Shown piece by piece: positions 59,544 to 64,000 of a stretch of 64,000 nt of DNA; position 1 is the first letter of the stretch; the number at the start of each line of letters is the position of its first letter. The DNA is taken from assembly GCA_037783545.1 (NCBI GenBank), contig JBBELK010001472.1, positions 81,362 to 145,361 of the forward strand, read 5' to 3'. Source of the stretch: Henricia sp. BOLD:AAB3569. Lineage: Eukaryota > Echinodermata > Asteroidea > Spinulosida > Echinasteridae. The notes below the pieces were generated by a model, which was given only the letters and a program-made list of their open reading frames with translations, had not been told where the DNA came from and ran no database searches. Both the position numbers and the translations under genes were made by a program.

Positions 59544-61920
59544 AATATAGAGAGTTTAGGGCATGCAAAATTTGAAGTTCGTCGGAACATTTTTCGACCT
59601 CCAAATTTGCCGACGTTTGGACCACACTTTGACCAAATTGCCGAGCCAAACTGCGATGCGTTAACGACAGTCCGAATGACTGAGCATGCGCACAACTCAG
59701 GAGTACCCCAAAGAGGTGTGTACAGACAGCCACGGTTTGCGCGAGAGCAGTCAGGAAGCCTCAACCCAGTTTTTTCTAAACTTTGAAATGTATCTGCCAT
59801 TTCCCGGCGAAAGTCTGTCAATTTTTTATGACAAGTGCGCAATATAGAGAGTTTAGGGCATGCAAAATTTGAAGTTCGTCGGAACATTTTTCGACCTCCA
59901 AATTTGCCGACGTTTGGACCACACTTTGACCAAATTGCCGAGCCAAACTGCGGTGCGTTAACGACAGTCCGAATGACTGAGCATGCGCACAACTCAGGAG
60001 TACCCCAAAGAGGTGTGTACAGACAGCCACGGTTTGCGCGAGAGCAGCCAGGAAGCCTCAACCCAGTTTTTTCTAAACTTTGAAATTTCTCTGCCATTTC
60101 CCCGCGAAAGTCTGTCAATTTTTTTATGACAAGTGCGCAATATAGAGAGTTTAGGGCATGCAAAATCTGAAGTTCGTCGGAACATTTTTCGACCTCCAAA
60201 TTTGCCGACGTTTGGACCACACTTTGACCAAATTGCCGAGCCAAACTGCGGTGCGTTAACGACAGTCCGAATGACTGAGCATGCGCACAACTCAGGAGTA
60301 CCCCAAAGAGGTGTGTACAGACAGCCACGGTTTGCGCGAGAGCAGTCAGGAAGCCTCAACCCAGTTTTTTCTAAACTTTGAAATTTCTCTGCCATTTCCC
60401 GGCGAAAGTCTGTCAATTTTTTATGACAAGTGCGCAATATAGAGAGTTTAGGGCATGCAAAATCTGAAGTTCGTCGGAACATTTTTCGACCTCCAAATTT
60501 GCCGACGTTTGGACCACACTTTGACCAAATTGCCGAGCCAAACTGCGGTGCGTTAACGACAGTCCGAATGACTGAGCATGCGCACAACTCAGGAGTACCC
60601 CAAAGAGGTGTGTACAGACAGCCACGGTTTGCGTGAGAGCAGTCAGGAAGCCTCAACCCAGTTTTTTTCTAAACTTTGAAATTTCTCTGCCATTTCCCGG
60701 CGAAAGTCTGTCAATTTTTTATGACAAGTGCGCAATATAGAGAGTTTAGGCATGCAAAATTTGAAGTTCGTCGGAACATTTTTCGACCTCCAAATTTGCC
60801 GACGTTTGGACCACACTTTGACCAAATTGCCGAGCCAAACTGCGGTGCGTTAACGACAGTCCGAATGACTGAGCATGCGCACAACTCAGGAGTACCCCAA
60901 AGAGGTGTGTACAGACAGCCACGGTTTGCGTGAGAGCAGTCAGGAAGCCTCAACCCAGTTTTTTCTAAACTTTGAAATTTCTCTGCCATTTCCCGGCGAA
61001 AGTCTGTCAATTTTTTATGACAAGTGCGCAATATAGAGAGTTTAGGGCATGCAAAATTTGAAGTTCGTCGGAACATTTTTCGACCTCCAAATTTGCCGAC
61101 GTTTGGACCACACTTTGACCAAATTGCCGAGCCAAACTGCGGTGGGTTAACGACAGTCCGAATGACTGAGCATGCGCACAACTCAGGAGTACCCCAAAGA
61201 GGTGTGTACAGACAGCCACGGTTTGCGCGAGAGCAGTCAGGAAGCCTCAACCCAGTTTTTTTTAAACTTTGAAATTTCTCTGCCATTTCCCGGCGAAAGT
61301 CTGTCAATTTTTTATGACAAGTGCGCAATATAGAGAGTTTAGGGCATGCAAAATTTGAAGTTCGTCGGAACATTTTTCGACCTCCAAATTTGCCGACGTT
61401 TGGACCACACTTTGACCAAATTGCCGAGCCAAACTGCGGTGCGTTAACGACAGTCCGAATGACTGAGCATGCGCACAACTCAGGAGTACCCTAAAGAGGT
61501 GTGTACAGACAGCCACGGTTTGCGCGAGAGCAGTCAGGAAGCCTCAACCCAGTTTTTTCTAAACTTTGAAATTTCTCTGCCATTTCCCGGCGAAAGTCTG
61601 TCAATTTTTTATGACAAGTGCGCAATATAGAGAGTTTAGGGCATGCAAAATTTGAAGTTCGTCGGAACATTTTTCGACCTCCAAATTTGCCGACGTTTGG
61701 ACCACACTTTGACAAAATTGCCGAGCCAAACTGCGGTGCGTTAACGACAGTCCGAATGACTGAGCATGCGCACAACTCAGGAGTACCCCAAAGAGGTGTG
61801 TACAGACAGCCACGGTTTGCGTGAGAGCAGTCAGGAAGCCTCAACCCAGTTTTTTCTAAACTTTGAAATTTCTCTGCCATTTTCCGGCGAAAGTCTGTCA
61901 ATTTTTTATGACATGTGCGC
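59544..61920. repeat. Zone C eight-monomer HOR unit, copy 2 (2,377 bp)
   Basis: Repeats the eight markers of copy 1 in order. Differences visible by eye: a 7-T tract instead of 6 near 60,120; a full T6 where copy 1 has T5 (58,338); and 'gcggtgggtta' (about 61,140) where copy 1 has 'gcggtggcgtt' (about 58,762). The last is a substitution in one copy and a one-base insertion in the other, at the same spot. Confidence 0.88.
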
Positions 61921-63992
61921 AATATAGAGAGTTTAGGGCATGCAACATTTGAAGTTCGTCGGAACATTTTTCGACCTCCAAATTTGCCGACGTTTGGACC
62001 ACACTTTGACCAAATTGCCGAGCCAAACTGCGGTGCGTTAACGACAGTCCGAATGACTGAGCATGCGCACAACTCAGGAGTACCCCAAAGAGGTGTGTAC
62101 AGACAGCCACGGTTTGCGTGAGAGCAGTCAGGAAGCCTCAACCCAGTTTTTTCTAAACTTTGAAATTTCTCTGCCATTTCCCGGCGAAAGTCTGTCAATT
62201 TTTTATGACAAGTGCGCAATATAGAGAGTTAGGGCATGCAAAATTTGAAGTTCGTCGGAACATTTTTCGACCTCCAAATTTGCCGACGTTTGGACCACAC
62301 TTTGACCAAATTGCCGAGCCAAACTGCGGTGCGTTAACGACAGTCCGAATGACTGAGCATGCGCACAACTCAGGAGTACCCCAAAGAGGTGTGTACAGAC
62401 AGCCACGGTTTGCGCGAGAGCAGTCAGGAAGCCTCAACCCAGTTTTTTCTAAACTTTGAAATTTCTCTGCCATTTCCCGGCGAAAGTCTGTCAATTTTTT
62501 ATGACAAGTGCGCAATATAGAGAGTTTAGGGCATGCAAAATTTGAAGTTCGTCGGAACATTTTTCGACCTCCAAATTTGCCGACGTTTGGACCACACTTT
62601 GACCAAATTGCCGAGCCAAACTGCGGTGCGTTAACGACAGTCCGAATGACTGAGCATGCGCACAACTCAGGAGTACCCTAAAGAGGTGTGTACAGACAGC
62701 CACGGTTTGCGCAAGAGCAGTCAGGAAGCCTCAACCCAGTTTTTTCTAAACTTTGAAATTTCTCTGCCATTTCCCGGCGAAAGTCTGTCAATTTTTTATG
62801 ACAAGTGCGCAATATAGAGAGTTTAGGGCATGCAAAATTTGAAGTTCGTCGGAACATTTTCGACCTCCAAATTTGCCGACGTTTGGACCACACTTGACCA
62901 AATTGCCGAGCCAAACTGCGGTGCGTTAACGACAGTCCGAATGACTGAGCATGCGCACAACTCAGGAGTACCCCAAAAGAGGTTGTGTACAGACAGCCAC
63001 GGTTTGCGTGAGAGCAGTCAGGAAGCCTCAACCCATTTTTTTCTAAACTTTGAAATTTCTCTGCCATTTCCCGGCGAAAGTCTGTCAATTTTTTATGACA
63101 AGTGCGCAATATAGAGAGTTTAGGGCATGCAACATTTGAAGTTCGTCGGAACATTTTTCGACCTCCAAATTTGCCGACGTTTGGACCACACTTTGACCAA
63201 ATTGCCGAGCCAAACTGCGGTGCGTTAACGACAGTCCGAATGACTGAGCATGCGCACAACTCAGGAGTACCCCAAAGAGGTGTGTACAGACAGCCACGGT
63301 TTGCGTGAGAGCAGTCAGGAAGCCTCAACCCAGTTTTTTCTAAACTTTGAAATTTCTCTGCCATTTTCCGGCGAAAGTCTGTCAATTTTTTATGACATGT
63401 GCGCAATATAGAGAGTTTAGGGCATGCAACATTTGAAGTTCGTCGGAACATTTTTCGACCTCCAAATTTGCCGACGTTTGGACCACACTTTGACCAATTG
63501 CCGAGCCAAACTGCGGTGCGTTAACGACAGTCCGAATGACTGAGCATGCGCACAACTCAGGAGTACCCCAAAGAGGTGTGTACAGACAGCCACGGTTTGC
63601 GTGAGAGCAGTCAGGAAGCCTCAACCCAGTTTTTCTAACTTTGAAATTTCTCTGCCATTTCCGGCGAAAGTCTGTCAATTTTTATGACAAGTGCGCAATA
63701 TAGAGAGTTTAGGGCATGCAAAATTTGAAGTTCGTCGGAACATTTTTCGACCTCCAAATTTGCCGACGTTTGGACCACACTTTGACCAAATTGCCGAGCC
63801 AAACTGCGGTGCGTTAACGACAGTCCGAATGACTGAGCATGCGCACAACTCAGGAGTACCCCAAAGAGGTGTGTACAGACAGCCACGGTTTGCGCGAGAG
63901 CAGTCAGGAAGCCTCAACCCAGTTTTTTCTAAACTTTGAAATTTCTCTGCCATTTCCGGCGAAAGTCTGTCAATTTTTTATGACAAGTGCGC
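61921..63992. repeat. Zone C tail: five-monomer spacing of a marked monomer, with many one-base indels
   Basis: Monomers starting at 61,921 and about 63,405 share 'ccattttccgg' upstream, 'gacatgtgcg' and 'gcaacattt', 5 monomers apart; a related 'gcaacattt' monomer sits at 63,108. The monomer at 62,514 has 'accctaaag', linking it to the preceding eight-monomer unit. From about 62,850 to the end, one-base length changes in homopolymers become frequent ('aacattttcg', 'cacttgacc', 'ccccaaaaga', 'gaccaattg', 'tttctaactt', 'ttccggcg'). Confidence 0.8.
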
Positions 63993-64000
63993 AATATAGA

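Larger units (their letters stand above)
54004..64000. repeat. Satellite array, right arm: 33 complete monomers plus two partial ones
   Basis: The same 297-bp satellite in the same orientation. It resumes at monomer position 103 (the 'ccaaactgcgg' landmark) and runs off the end of the window, with the last monomer starting at 63,993. The first piece (54,004-54,199) completes the monomer left unfinished at 53,300. Private variants not seen in the left arm include 'gcgcgag' for 'gcgtgag', 'atctgaag' for 'atttgaag', 'accctaaag' for 'accccaaag', and 'tttaggcatgc' (one G lost). The first monomers after the insert (54,200-55,090) still carry zone B markers such as 'ataaac' and 'ttttccg'. The insert therefore lies inside zone B rather than exactly at a family boundary. 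Confidence 0.98.

Noticed and set aside
1-64000. CRISPR array or other repeat-spacer locus
   Set aside because: The repeats are directly contiguous 297-bp units without unique spacers, and no cas-like gene is present.
1-64000. Telomeric repeat, because TTTAGGG occurs in each monomer
   Set aside because: The heptamer occurs once per 297 bp, is not in tandem, and appears to be coincidental.
1-64000. CENP-B-box-like sequences: 'ttcgtcggaa' on the plus strand and 'tttcgccgggaaatgg' on the minus strand
   Set aside because: They match only 5 and 6 of the 9 core positions of the human box. By a rough binomial estimate several such matches are expected by chance in 594 positions.

Overview
The whole window is satellite DNA. 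It holds one head-to-tail tandem array of a 297-bp monomer (about 46.5% G+C from a hand count of the consensus), interrupted once by a 703-bp segment of different sequence. I count 179 complete monomers in 1-53,300, one monomer split by the interruption (53,202-53,300 and 54,004-54,199), 33 complete monomers in 54,200-63,992, and 8 bases of the next. All copies lie in the same orientation. I found no protein gene, tRNA, rRNA or mobile-element gene that I can support. The layout (long, homogenised, with higher-order repeats) points to eukaryotic heterochromatin, probably centromeric, pericentromeric or subtelomeric. The species cannot be told from the sequence.

The array falls into three zones that share a consensus but carry private diagnostic variants. 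Zone A (1 to about 23,500) is a mosaic of small local amplifications: dimers, a six-monomer block and a block carrying a 5-bp duplication. Zone B (about 23,498-53,300) is a higher-order repeat (HOR) domain. A marked pair of monomers punctuates it, giving successive units of 11, 12, 13, 14, 20, 6 and 9 monomers and then a second 9-monomer unit cut short by the interruption. Much of the length difference comes from 0 to 3 extra copies of internal three-monomer modules. Zone C (54,004-64,000) has its own variants, including an eight-monomer unit present twice in a row.

The 703-bp interruption (53,301-54,003) sits inside one monomer. The monomer phase resumes on the far side with only three bases ('gag') missing. 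The segment begins with a near-perfect 24-bp palindrome, then a 67-bp minisatellite of about 4 full units plus a shortened one, then about 340 bp containing decayed echoes of the minisatellite core.

Long open reading frames are plentiful on the minus strand (up to 1,542 codons), but I regard them as a by-product of monomer length: 297 = 3 x 99, and one of the six frames happens to lack a stop. The frames are cut wherever a T-run changes length, most begin at GTG or TTG, and the recurrent variants do not favour silent changes. They are not annotated as genes.
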